Below are positions 38,884-45,867 of a stretch of DNA of 45,867 bases, piece after piece. The stretch lies in assembly GCF_005116475.1 (NCBI RefSeq), contig NZ_SWBO01000018.1, positions 1 to 45,867 on the forward strand, written 5' to 3'. The notes beneath the pieces were generated by a model, which did no database searches, was not told where the DNA came from, and saw only the letters and a program-made list of their open reading frames with translations. The stretch is from Pedobacter cryotolerans (GTDB lineage: Bacteria; Bacteroidota; Bacteroidia; Sphingobacteriales; Sphingobacteriaceae). How positions within the stretch are numbered: position 1 is the stretch's first letter; each line of letters opens with the position of its first letter. Position numbers and translations under genes: made by a program.

Positions 38884-41268
38884 CTACCCAGAACAGCTAA
38901 TGCAACCTTCTTCCATTGAACAAGTTGGTCCGTCTACAATTTCTTCTGCAACTTGATCTTGTGTCATTTCTGCCGGAATTACAGCTTCAATTGCTTTACC
39001 ACCTTGATTTTCTACTGTGAATTTAACCGCTTGAGAAGCCGCTTGTGTACGTAAGTAGTACATACCAGTTTTCAATCCTTTTTTCCAAGCGTAGAAGTGC
39101 ATTGAAGTTAGTTTTGAAGTATTTGGCGCATTGATAAATAAGTTTAACGATTGAGATTGGCAAATGTATGCACCTCTATCAGCAGACATGTCGATGATGT
39201 TTTTCATCTTGATCTCCCAAACTGTTTTGTACAATTCTTTGATATAATCTGGAATTTCAGCAATGTCTTGGATCGATCCGTTTGCTAAAATAATTCTGTC
39301 TTTCATTTGTGGTGTCCACAAACCTAGGGCAACTAAATCTTTTAATAAGTGTTTGTTTACTACCACAAACTCTCCACTTAATACTCTACGAGTGTAGATG
39401 TTTGAAGTATATGGCTCGAAACACTCATTGTTTCCTAAAATTTGAGAAGTAGAAGCAGTTGGCATTGGTGCAACCAATAATGAGTTGTACACACCAGTTT
39501 TCATTACGCGTTTACGTAAAGCACTCCAATCCCAACGGTTACTATCTGGTGTTACATTCCATAAATCGAACTGGAATTTACCTTTAGATAGTGGCGAACC
39601 TTTAAACGTTTCGTAAGGTCCATTTTGAACTGCTAAATCAGCCGAAGCTGTCATACCAGCAAAATAAATGGTTTCGAAAATTTCTTTGTTCAATTGTTTA
39701 GCAGCATCGCTCTCGAATGGTAAACGCAATAAAATAAATGCATCTGCCAAACCTTGTACACCTAAACCAACCGGGCGGTGGCGGAAGTTAGAGTTTTGTG
39801 CTTCGATTACTGGGTAATAATTGTAATCGATAATTTTATTCAAGTTCAAAGTAGCTTGGTAAGTTACTTCGTATAATTTTTGGTGATCGAACTCGCCATT
39901 AATTACAAAACGAGGTAAAGCCAATGAAGCTAAGTTACAAACCGCAACTTCGTCTTTAGAAGTATATTCGATAATCTCTGTACATAAGTTAGAAGACTTA
40001 ATTGTACCTAAATTTTGTTGATTAGATTTGCTGTTTGCTGCATCTTTGTACAACAAATAAGGCGTACCAGTTTCAATTTGCGAATCTAAAATAGCAAACC
40101 AAAGTTCTTGTGCTTTAATTGTTTTACGAGCTCTTCCTTCTCTTTCGTAACGTGTATATAGTTCGTTAAATTCTTCGCTATGGCAATCAGCTAAACCCGG
40201 CGCTTCATCTGGCGAGAATAAACTCCAATCGCCATTTTCTTCAACACGTTGCATAAATAAATCGCAAACCCAAAGTGCATAGAATAAATCACGAGCACGC
40301 ATCTCTTCTTTACCGTGGTTCTTACGTAAATCTAAGAAAGCGAAAATATCGGCATGCCATGGCTCTAAATAAATAGCAAAAGCACCTTTACGTTTACCTC
40401 CACCTTGATCTACGTAACGAGCAGTATCGTTAAACACTTTTAGCATTGGCACAATACCATTACTTGTGCCGTTTGTACCGCCAATGTAAGCTCCCGTAGC
40501 ACGAATGTTGTGGATACTTAAACCAATACCACCAGCACTTTGTGAAATTTTAGCAGTTTGCTTTAAGGTATCGTAAATTCCTTCGATACTGTCATCTTGC
40601 ATGGTTAACAAGAAACACGATGACATTTGAGGTTTTGGCGTTGCAGCGTTAAACAAGGTTGGTGTAGCGTGTGTAAACCAACGCTCGCTCATTAAGTTAT
40701 ATGTTTTTATAGCACTATCGATATCACCTTTGTGAATACCAACAGAAACACGCATAAACAAATGTTGCGGACGCTCTACAATTACACCATTAACTTTTAG
40801 TAAGTAAGATTTCTCTAATGTTTTAAAACCAAAATAATCGAAGCCAAAATCTCTATCATAAATAATTGTACTATCTAAAATGTCGGCATTGTCTTTTATA
40901 ACTTGCCAAACATCTTCTGCAATTAACGATGATGGTTTTTCTGTTTTTGGGTCAACGTAAGTGTACAACATTTCCATCGTTTTTGAGAACGACTTTAATG
41001 TATTTTTATGCAAGTTAGATACCGCAATACGAGAGGCTAACAAAGCATAATCTGGATGTTTTGTAGTTAAAGAGGCTGCCGTTTCTGCTGCAAGATTATC
41101 AAGTTCTGAGGTTGTAACGCCATCAAACAAACCCTCAATTACCTTTTTGGCAACATCTATTGGATCTACTAATTCGGCATTAAAACCATAACACAACTTC
41201 TCGATACGAGCTGTTATCTTATCAAACTTTACCACTTCTTGGCGGCCATCTCTTTTTATTACAAACAT
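38884..41268 (-). CDS. nrdA: ribonucleoside-diphosphate reductase, large (alpha) subunit
   Basis: 794 residues, class I. Makes deoxyribonucleotides from ribonucleoside diphosphates. An N-terminal ATP-cone (about 1-90) gives dATP control. Cys218 (MSSCF) and Cys444 (AVCNLAS) are the active-site thiol pair, Cys429 in NLCTEI is the thiyl radical site. The C-terminal pair Cys789/Cys792 (GCISC) shuttles electrons from thioredoxin. It follows nrdB on the same strand after a 297-bp gap of repeats, so the order is nrdB-nrdA, the reverse of enterobacteria. Confidence 0.96.
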   Translation of the reverse strand: MFVIKRDGRQEVVKFDKITARIEKLCYGFNAELVDPIDVAKKVIEGLFDGVTTSELDNLAAETAASLTTKHPDYALLASRIAVSNLHKNTLKSFSKTMEMLYTYVDPKTEKPSSLIAEDVWQVIKDNADILDSTIIYDRDFGFDYFGFKTLEKSYLLKVNGVIVERPQHLFMRVSVGIHKGDIDSAIKTYNLMSERWFTHATPTLFNAATPKPQMSSCFLLTMQDDSIEGIYDTLKQTAKISQSAGGIGLSIHNIRATGAYIGGTNGTSNGIVPMLKVFNDTARYVDQGGGKRKGAFAIYLEPWHADIFAFLDLRKNHGKEEMRARDLFYALWVCDLFMQRVEENGDWSLFSPDEAPGLADCHSEEFNELYTRYEREGRARKTIKAQELWFAILDSQIETGTPYLLYKDAANSKSNQQNLGTIKSSNLCTEIIEYTSKDEVAVCNLASLALPRFVINGEFDHQKLYEVTYQATLNLNKIIDYNYYPVIEAQNSNFRHRPVGLGVQGLADAFILLRLPFESDAAKQLNKEIFETIYFAGMTASADLAVQNGPYETFKGSPLSKGKFQFDLWNVTPDSNRWDWSALRKRVMKTGVYNSLLVAPMPTASTSQILGNNECFEPYTSNIYTRRVLSGEFVVVNKHLLKDLVALGLWTPQMKDRIILANGSIQDIAEIPDYIKELYKTVWEIKMKNIIDMSADRGAYICQSQSLNLFINAPNTSKLTSMHFYAWKKGLKTGMYYLRTQAASQAVKFTVENQGGKAIEAVIPAEMTQDQVAEEIVDGPTCSMEEGCISCSG

Positions 41269-41278
41269 ATTTTAATCA

Positions 41279-41556
41279 GATTTTAGATTTGAGATGTGAG
41301 ATTTGAGACAAATCAAACATGTTAAATCTTGTAATTCAATAATTATTTTTTATGGTTAAAACAGCTCCCTAACCTTCTGTTTTAGCCTATTATATTCTTC
41401 TTTTTAATTTTGAATGAGTGAGTTTTGAATGAATGAATACCTGCTAATTCTATCATTTCTAACCTTAGTATTTAATTTTGAATGAGTGAATTTTGAATGA
41501 GTGAATATTTGCAACCTGTCAAATTCTATCATTCAATCCTTCTATCATTCAATGAT
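41279..41556. repeat. heptad-type repeats between nrdB and nrdA
   Basis: 41279-41312 carries AGATTTGAGATGTGAGATTT, as at 1150-1214 but with one arm only. 41405-41556 carries GAATGAGTGAATTTTGAATG-type units and, as the inverse arm, TTCTATCATTCAATCCTTCT. The units have a period near 7 nt. No gene is seen in this 297-bp gap. Confidence 0.6.
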
Positions 41557-41565
41557 TTTACCTTT

Positions 41566-42537
41566 CTAAAAGTCTTCATCCAAAGAAAAAGCTTGCGCTT
41601 TATCTTCTGTAGAAGTCAAAACTCCACTTTTTTGGTAATCTCCAACTCTTTTTTCGAAGAAATTGGTTTTTCCTTGCAGCGAAATCATCTCCATAAAATC
41701 AAATGGGTTACTAGCTCCATATATTTTTGTATAACCTAATTCTCCAACCCATCTATCGGCTACAAACTCTATGTATTGTTGCATTAATTTTGCATTCATA
41801 CCAATCAGGTTCACTGGTAAAGCATCCGTTACAAATTCTTTTTCAATTTCTACCGCATCGCGAATAATACCATGAACTTGCTCTTCTGATAGTTTATTCT
41901 CCAACATGCTATAAAGTAAACAAGCAAATTCGCAGTGCATACCTTCATCTCTTGAAATCAGCTCATTACTAAACGTTAAACCTGGCATTAACCCACGTTT
42001 TTTTAACCAAAAAATTGAGCAGAAACTACCGCTAAAGAAAATACCTTCTACCGCAGCAAAAGCAACCAAACGCTCAGCAAAATTCCCATTATCTATCCAA
42101 CGCAAAGCCCATTCTGCTTTTCTTTTTACTGCCGGAACAGTATCAATAGCATGAAACAATCTGTCTTTTTCTTCTGGATCTTTGATGTAAGTATCAATTA
42201 ACAAAGCGTAAGTTTCTGCATGTATGTTTTCCATCATAATTTGGAAACCATAAAAACAACGAGCTTCTGGTAACTGTACCTCACTCATAAAATTTACAGC
42301 TAAGTTTTCGTTTACAATACCATCGCTAGCAGAAAAGAAAGCTAAAATATGAGAAATGAAATGACGCTCACCACTATTTAAGTTATCCCAATGTTTTTGG
42401 TCATCAGACAAATCAATTTCTTCTGCTGTCCAAAAACTTGCTTCACTCTTTTTGTACATCTCCCAAATTTCTGGATACTTAATTGGCAAAAGCACAAATC
42501 TGTCTTTGTTTTCTCTTAATAATAACTCGTTCTCCAT
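41566..42537 (-). CDS. nrdB: ribonucleoside-diphosphate reductase, small (beta) subunit
   Basis: 323 residues, class I radical-generating subunit. The motifs resemble the eukaryotic R2 type: HWDNLNSGERHFISHILAFF, SASDGIVNENL, EARCFYGFQIMMENIHAETY. Predicted iron ligands include Asp42, Glu103 and His106; Tyr110 is the expected radical tyrosine. The C-terminus ends in AQAFSLDEDF, the tail that docks on NrdA. It is the first gene of the nrdB-nrdA unit. The 410-bp upstream gap has a TATATTTG box (minus strand, 42756-42763) and a perfect 12-bp palindrome. Confidence 0.95.
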   Translation of the reverse strand: MENELLLRENKDRFVLLPIKYPEIWEMYKKSEASFWTAEEIDLSDDQKHWDNLNSGERHFISHILAFFSASDGIVNENLAVNFMSEVQLPEARCFYGFQIMMENIHAETYALLIDTYIKDPEEKDRLFHAIDTVPAVKRKAEWALRWIDNGNFAERLVAFAAVEGIFFSGSFCSIFWLKKRGLMPGLTFSNELISRDEGMHCEFACLLYSMLENKLSEEQVHGIIRDAVEIEKEFVTDALPVNLIGMNAKLMQQYIEFVADRWVGELGYTKIYGASNPFDFMEMISLQGKTNFFEKRVGDYQKSGVLTSTEDKAQAFSLDEDF

Positions 42538-42947
42538 TAGCTCAAAATTTATAACGTTTAGAAATTGCTTTAATACTTACTTCAAACAGAAGTAAACCTT
42601 TACTCTTAATAGTTCTATAAAAATATAACCGCCAACAAAAACCTATTTAGTTTTCAGAATTATAAAAACGTTGAAAATTTCACCGCTTTTAATCAACTAA
42701 ATATTAAGTACTTAAATAATATTTGGAGTGGTTTCTTTTAAAGAACTTTGTTTAACAAATATAGAAGTTGAGCGATTTTTTGCGCTTTAAAGTTGTTAAC
42801 ATGTTGTTGGGAGAAGCCTGTTTTTCAATCAGATTTTTGTCAGAAACAACTCAATAAAAAGCTAATTATTTCTTTTTAAGCACTTAGTAAAATAAAACGA
42901 GTGTTAATAATTTTAAAAAATGTGTTGTAACAGCAAATATTTTGAGA
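42538..42947 (-). promoter_or_regulatory. nrdB upstream region with palindrome
   Basis: 410 bp without a gene. A minus-strand TATATTTG at 42756-42763 could be the -7 box. The perfect palindrome TTAAGTACTTAA (42704-42715) lies about 35 nt downstream in the leader and could be a repressor site. The sequence does not match the usual NrdR box. The rest is AT-rich. Confidence 0.4.
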
Positions 42948-43334
42948 TTATTTTGGTCGAGCGTAACTGATCTCTACCTTGGCATAACCCAACCTGTAAA
43001 TACCTAAGGCTTTGGCTGCTGACTGTGATAAGTCTAACGAAAATTTCTTACTATGCGGACCTCGGTCGTTAACTTTTACCGTAACAGTTTTTCCAGAAAC
43101 TAAATTTCTAACGGTAACCATAGTACCAAAAGGAAGTTTAAGGTGAGCGGCAGTAAATTTAGCTGCTCGGTATCTTTCGCCACTTGCGGTTTTTCTGCCT
43201 TCAAACTTTTTAGCGTAGTAGGTAGTGAAGATTGTTTTTACTACCGTATCAGGTTGTTTAGTTAAGTTTTCTTGTGCTATAGCTACAGAAAACCCAAAAC
43301 CTAAAAAAAGTAAAATTGTTAACTTTATCCTCAT
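42948..43334 (-). CDS. RlpA-like double-psi beta-barrel protein
   Basis: 128 residues. Signal peptide 1-20 (ending VAIAQ). The RlpA barrel is clear: TTYYAKKFEGRKTASGERY, AAHLKLPFGTMVTVRNL, VKVNDRGPHSKKFSLDLSQSAAKALGI. The catalytic-type Asp in NDRGP and the His in FTAAHLKLPFG are present. No SPOR domain, so it is the short secreted form. RlpA proteins cut glycan strands lacking stem peptides at the septum; activity here is inferred. A TATATTTG box (minus strand, 43355-43362) gives a short leader. Confidence 0.9.
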   Translation of the reverse strand: MRIKLTILLFLGFGFSVAIAQENLTKQPDTVVKTIFTTYYAKKFEGRKTASGERYRAAKFTAAHLKLPFGTMVTVRNLVSGKTVTVKVNDRGPHSKKFSLDLSQSAAKALGIYRLGYAKVEISYARPK

Positions 43335-43482
43335 ATTATTTAGTAAGCGGATGGCAAATATACAAATTCCTTTTTTATTGAGAATTTGGTGAAATATTGT
43401 AGACGAATGAGTTTGATTTAGAAATCTGCAGGCTGTATCAAGATTGATATTAAAGATTGATTGGAAGAATAAAATTTTGTTC

Positions 43483-43583
43483 GATCGTCATTCCCGTGAA
43501 AACGGGAATCGTAATGCTATAGGAGGTTAATTCTTATCTCCCGTTAAACGCATTACGATGCCCAGTCAAGCTGAGCATGACGA
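43483..43583. repeat. REP-like palindromic element
   Basis: GTCATTCCCGTGAAAACGGG and AATCGTAATGC at the left pair with GCATTACGAT and GCTGAGCATGAC at the right. The right half resembles 4411-4446. Confidence 0.7.
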
Positions 43584-43675
43584 AACTTCCAAAGATAACT
43601 CTTCTAAATTTTTAATCCTGAAATTCATCTGTTTAGCATCAAAGACCCTGAAATAAATTTAGGGTAAAGAAATAC

Positions 43676-43707
43676 AAAAAAAATGCCTTAACTTTCGCTA
43701 AGGCATT
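43676..43707 (-). terminator. msrB terminator
   Basis: On the minus strand, AATGCCTTA and TAAGGCATT form a 9-bp perfect stem with an 8-nt loop, then eight T. Confidence 0.87.
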
Positions 43708-43730
43708 CCAAAATCAAATTAATTGATTAT

Positions 43731-44216
43731 TTATTTTTTTGTAGCTGGCACAAATGTCATTGAAATTGAGTTTACACAGTGACGCGTATTTTTAGCTGTT
43801 AAACCTTCTCCCACAAAAACGTGACCTAAGTGGGCATCGCATTTTGCACAAACAATCTCAGTTCTACTTCCATCTGCATCTCTGTGTTTTTTAACCGCAC
43901 CTTTAATTTCATCATCAAAAGCTGGCCATCCACAATGTGCATCAAATTTGGTATCCGATTCGTAAAGTGGTGCATTACAACGTTTACAAATGTAAGTTCC
44001 TTTTTCAAAAAACTTATCGTATTTACCTGTACCTGCCCACTCAGTTCCTTTGCGAACTATTACATCTTCTTCTTCTTTGGTTAATTTATTGTATTCCATT
44101 TTTTTGGTCGTTTTTGAAGTGGTTTCTTTCTCTTGTTTTTTCTGTGCACATGCAACTAAACCTGTAGAAATCAACAGGCAAAGTGCCAAAAATGTTTTAT
44201 TGATCATCGTTTTCAT
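43731..44216 (-). CDS. msrB: peptide-methionine (R)-S-oxide reductase, lipoprotein form
   Basis: 161 residues. Reduces methionine-R-sulfoxide in proteins. An N-terminal lipobox (GLVAC, Cys23) shows export and lipid anchoring, so it repairs envelope proteins rather than cytoplasmic ones. The MsrB domain covers about 41-157: zinc cysteines Cys77/Cys80 (CKRC) and Cys123/Cys126 (CAKC), GWPAF, and catalytic Cys147 in RHCVNS. The usual motif is RYCxNS, so His146 is a mild variant. Single gene with a likely promoter at 44282-44289. Confidence 0.94.
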   Translation of the reverse strand: MKTMINKTFLALCLLISTGLVACAQKKQEKETTSKTTKKMEYNKLTKEEEDVIVRKGTEWAGTGKYDKFFEKGTYICKRCNAPLYESDTKFDAHCGWPAFDDEIKGAVKKHRDADGSRTEIVCAKCDAHLGHVFVGEGLTAKNTRHCVNSISMTFVPATKK

Positions 44217-44281
44217 ATCTCGTGTGTTTTGTAAGTAATATACGTTTTGTCGTTCGTTTTAGATTTTACTTACAAACAAAA

Positions 44282-44289
44282 CAAATATA
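44282..44289 (-). promoter_or_regulatory. possible msrB promoter -7 box
   Basis: Minus-strand TATATTTG, about 66 nt before the msrB start. The -33 element is not clear. Confidence 0.45.
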
Positions 44290-44337
44290 ATTAATACCTG
44301 GTTAATCATTTTCATTTAAGCGTAAAGGTTTTGGTTA

Positions 44338-44402
44338 AGAAGGTTCATAGTTGATAGACCATGGAATGAACTAGACTATGAACCATCAGCTATTAACTAT
44401 CA
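44338..44402. repeat. hairpin repeat, 'ATAGTTGATAG' type
   Basis: GGTTCATAGTTGATAG at the left pairs with CTATGAACCATCAGCTATTAACTATC parts at the right (short stems, 16-nt maximum run). A related copy is at 38684-38746 (GGTTAATAGTTGAGAG and the inverse). Confidence 0.55.
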
Positions 44403-44424
44403 CCCATCTCAAACCTCTTCTAAA

Positions 44425-44457
44425 CAAAAAAAGCGCTTCACAAAAATGCGAAACGCT
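44425..44457 (-). terminator. sucD terminator
   Basis: On the minus strand, AGCGTTTC and GAAGCGCT form a stem (one G-T pair) followed by a T-run; 24 nt after the sucD stop. Confidence 0.8.
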
Positions 44458-44480
44458 CTTAAAATATATTTGGTTAAAAA

Positions 44481-45353
44481 TTACTTTTTCAATAAAGTAG
44501 CCATTGCAGCACCAATCTCAGCTGGGCTTTCAACAACAGTAATACCACACTCAGCCATAATTTTCATTTTAGCCGCAGCAGTATCATCAGCACCACCAAC
44601 AATTGCACCAGCATGGCCCATTCTACGTCCCGGAGGCGCTGTTTGACCAGCAATGAAACCAACAACTGGTTTAGTACCATTTTCTTTAATCCACAAAGCA
44701 GCTTCAGCTTCCATACCACCACCAATTTCACCAATCATGATGATACCTTCAGTTTCTGGATCGTTCATTAACAACTCAACCGCTTCTTTAGTCGTTGTTC
44801 CAATAATCGGATCACCACCAATACCAATTGCAGTAGTAATACCTAAACCAGCTTTAACAACTTGGTCTACCGCCTCGTAAGTTAAAGTACCAGATTTAGA
44901 AACAACACCAACTGTACCTTTTTTAAAGATAAAACCTGGCATAATACCAATTTTAGCTTCATCAGCAGTAATAACACCTGGGCAATTTGGACCGATTAAA
45001 CGGCAATCTCTTCCTTTTAGGTAAGATTTTACAGCAATCATGTCTTTAGTTGGAATACCTTCAGTAATACAAACAATTACTTTAATACCGCCTTCGGCAG
45101 CTTCCATAATTGCATCTGCAGCAAATGCAGGAGGTACAAATATAATAGATACATTAGCGCCAGCTTTATCAACCGCATCTTTAACTGTATTAAATACAGG
45201 TTTATCTAAATGTGTCTGACCGCCTTTACCAGGTGTTACCCCGCCAACAACGTTTGTACCGTAAGCTATCATTTGCTCAGCATGGTAAGTACCTTCGTTA
45301 CCAGTAAAACCCTGAACAATTACTTTTGAATCTTTATTTACTAAAACACTCAT
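44481..45353 (-). CDS. sucD: succinyl-CoA synthetase (ADP-forming), alpha subunit
   Basis: 290 residues, the normal length. Makes ATP or GTP from succinyl-CoA in the citric acid cycle, with SucC. VQGFTGNEGTYHAEQMIAYGT binds CoA, and the phosphorylated His247 lies in RMGHAGAIVGG. GPNCPGVI and SKSGTLTYE are intact. SucC is not in the window, so the subunits are encoded apart, common in Bacteroidota. A near-ideal promoter precedes it. Confidence 0.96.
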   Translation of the reverse strand: MSVLVNKDSKVIVQGFTGNEGTYHAEQMIAYGTNVVGGVTPGKGGQTHLDKPVFNTVKDAVDKAGANVSIIFVPPAFAADAIMEAAEGGIKVIVCITEGIPTKDMIAVKSYLKGRDCRLIGPNCPGVITADEAKIGIMPGFIFKKGTVGVVSKSGTLTYEAVDQVVKAGLGITTAIGIGGDPIIGTTTKEAVELLMNDPETEGIIMIGEIGGGMEAEAALWIKENGTKPVVGFIAGQTAPPGRRMGHAGAIVGGADDTAAAKMKIMAECGITVVESPAEIGAAMATLLKK

Positions 45354-45598
45354 TATATCTATTTTTTTGTTGCAAACTTAAGCTAATTGAAATAGATTGT
45401 CAAATACAAAAGGCATATAATTGTATAATTTGTGTTAGTAAAAGCAAAATGGAAGATGGAAGATGGAAAATGGAACCGATATGCTTTTAATTATTTTGAA
45501 AAACAGTGGTAGTAATTCTTCGGTAAATGTAGTCCCGCCATTGCTTCGGTATTTGTGCTTCGACAAGCTCAGCATGATTGTTATGATATATACAAGTA
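45354..45598. other. sucD upstream region, repeats
   Basis: 245 bp with no gene. It contains the sucD promoter, a 7-nt-period repeat GGAAGATGGAAGATGGAAAA (45451-45470), and a half REP-like element GACAAGCTCAGCATGA (45561-45576). Confidence 0.5.
45373..45403 (-). promoter_or_regulatory. sucD promoter
   Basis: Minus-strand TTG (45401-45403), 20-nt spacer, TAAGTTTG (45373-45380). The leader would be about 12 nt. Confidence 0.7.
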
Positions 45599-45867
45599 TT
45601 ATGCTGCCATTTTATAATTATTTTTGAAAGGCGTTTGATTTTTTACCACAGCTGCTACCCTAAGCACTATTTTATTTCGAACAGCATTTAGAACTGCCAT
45701 GCTATGCTTGCCTTCATCCTTTTTTCTGTTGTAATAATTTTTGATTTCTGGATTGTATTGGATAGCAGATAATGCACATAGATGCAACAGTCTTTTTAGT
45801 TCCTTGTTGGCCATTCTATGAACCCTGGTTTTGCCTTTAATACTGATGCCACTACTATGTTCAAATG
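45599..45867 (-). mobile_element. IS110-family transposase, C-terminal part (cut by window edge)
   Basis: The open frame continues to the window edge (visible from FEHSSGISIKGKTRVHRMANKELKRLL), so the first Met at 45814 is not the real start. At least 89 residues are visible. GISIKGKTRVHRMANKELKRLLHLCALSAI matches the C-terminal transposase_20 (IS116/IS110/IS902) domain with its G-[KR]-x-R core, and KHSMAVLNAVRNKIVLRVAAVVK is the usual last helix. IS110 elements use a DEDD catalytic domain at the N-terminus, which is outside the window. Whether the copy is complete cannot be judged. Confidence 0.85.

Larger units (their letters stand above)
43335..43730. other. 396-bp gap between rlpA-like and msrB genes
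   Basis: No gene. It holds the rlpA-like promoter, a REP-like element at 43483-43583, a small stem ACCCT/AGGGT (43645-43664), and the msrB terminator. Confidence 0.5.

Noticed and set aside
41405..41556. Possible CRISPR array
   Set aside because: Short units with a 7-nt period, no constant 30-nt repeat with unique spacers, and no cas genes.
41497..41739. 80-codon plus-strand frame near nrdB
   Set aside because: Starts in a 7-nt-period repeat and continues antisense to nrdB.
42704..42715. Classical NrdR box in the nrdB leader
   Set aside because: The palindrome TTAAGTACTTAA does not match the known NrdR consensus, so it is listed only as an unassigned site.

Overview
The window looks like chromosome from a Bacteroidota bacterium of the Sphingobacteriaceae, close to Pedobacter; this is inferred, not tested. 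The reasons are the low G+C content, a SusC/SusD pair with linked glycoside hydrolases, promoters of the TTG-N19-TAnnTTTG type, the absence of clear Shine-Dalgarno sequences, 7TM-DISM and TPR-type sensors, and many short intergenic hairpin repeats. No rRNA, tRNA or CRISPR array was seen. A truncated IS110-type transposase runs off the right edge.

Layout. 190-2954: a transketolase C-terminal subunit, then an ECF sigma factor, a membrane protein with a threefold motif, and a periplasmic helical protein (a probable envelope-sensing module). 3054-6203: a class-III aminotransferase, a lone DUF58 protein and a DoxX protein. 6351-9791: a TPR sensor histidine kinase and a coupled SDR/DinB-like pair. 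9869-20482: an unusual membrane receptor followed by a polysaccharide utilization locus (SusC, SusD, GH3, GH30) whose enzyme set fits beta-1,6-glucan. 20631-24275: a lipoprotein, an RluA-type pseudouridine synthase, and divergent panB and carA. 24580-28296: an ABC exporter pair, an FMN reductase and an aquaporin. 28504-30900: enolase, a DivIC/FtsB-like protein and a secreted protein. 30901-37875: a TRIC-like channel, a large membrane vWA-like protein, an L,D-transpeptidase, FabG, a GIY-YIG nuclease, and the agmatine-to-putrescine pair aguB-aguA. 38456-45353, all on the minus strand: a CWC protein, nrdB-nrdA, an RlpA-like protein, MsrB and SucD.

The most unusual item is the 633-residue protein at 9869-11770. 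It has a signal peptide, a DISM sensor domain, seven membrane helices and a coiled coil, as in 7TM-DISM histidine kinases. In place of the kinase it ends in the zinc ribbon and helical DNA-binding part of an IS1595-type transposase, without the catalytic domain. It reads directly into the PUL. The gap before susC holds two copies of AGGGTAT-N5-CGTATC, each made of two GTAT half-sites exactly 10 bp apart, plus three perfect inverted repeats. I propose that it is a membrane-bound one-component regulator built from a domesticated transposase domain and controlling this PUL.

The second theme is repeat biology. Several families of REP-like palindromes fill the gaps. One family clusters around the GIY-YIG gene, another repeatedly abuts stop codons and in one case reaches into a coding sequence, and some elements are nested in others. 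A separate class consists of arrays with a 7-nt period that often form long hairpins.
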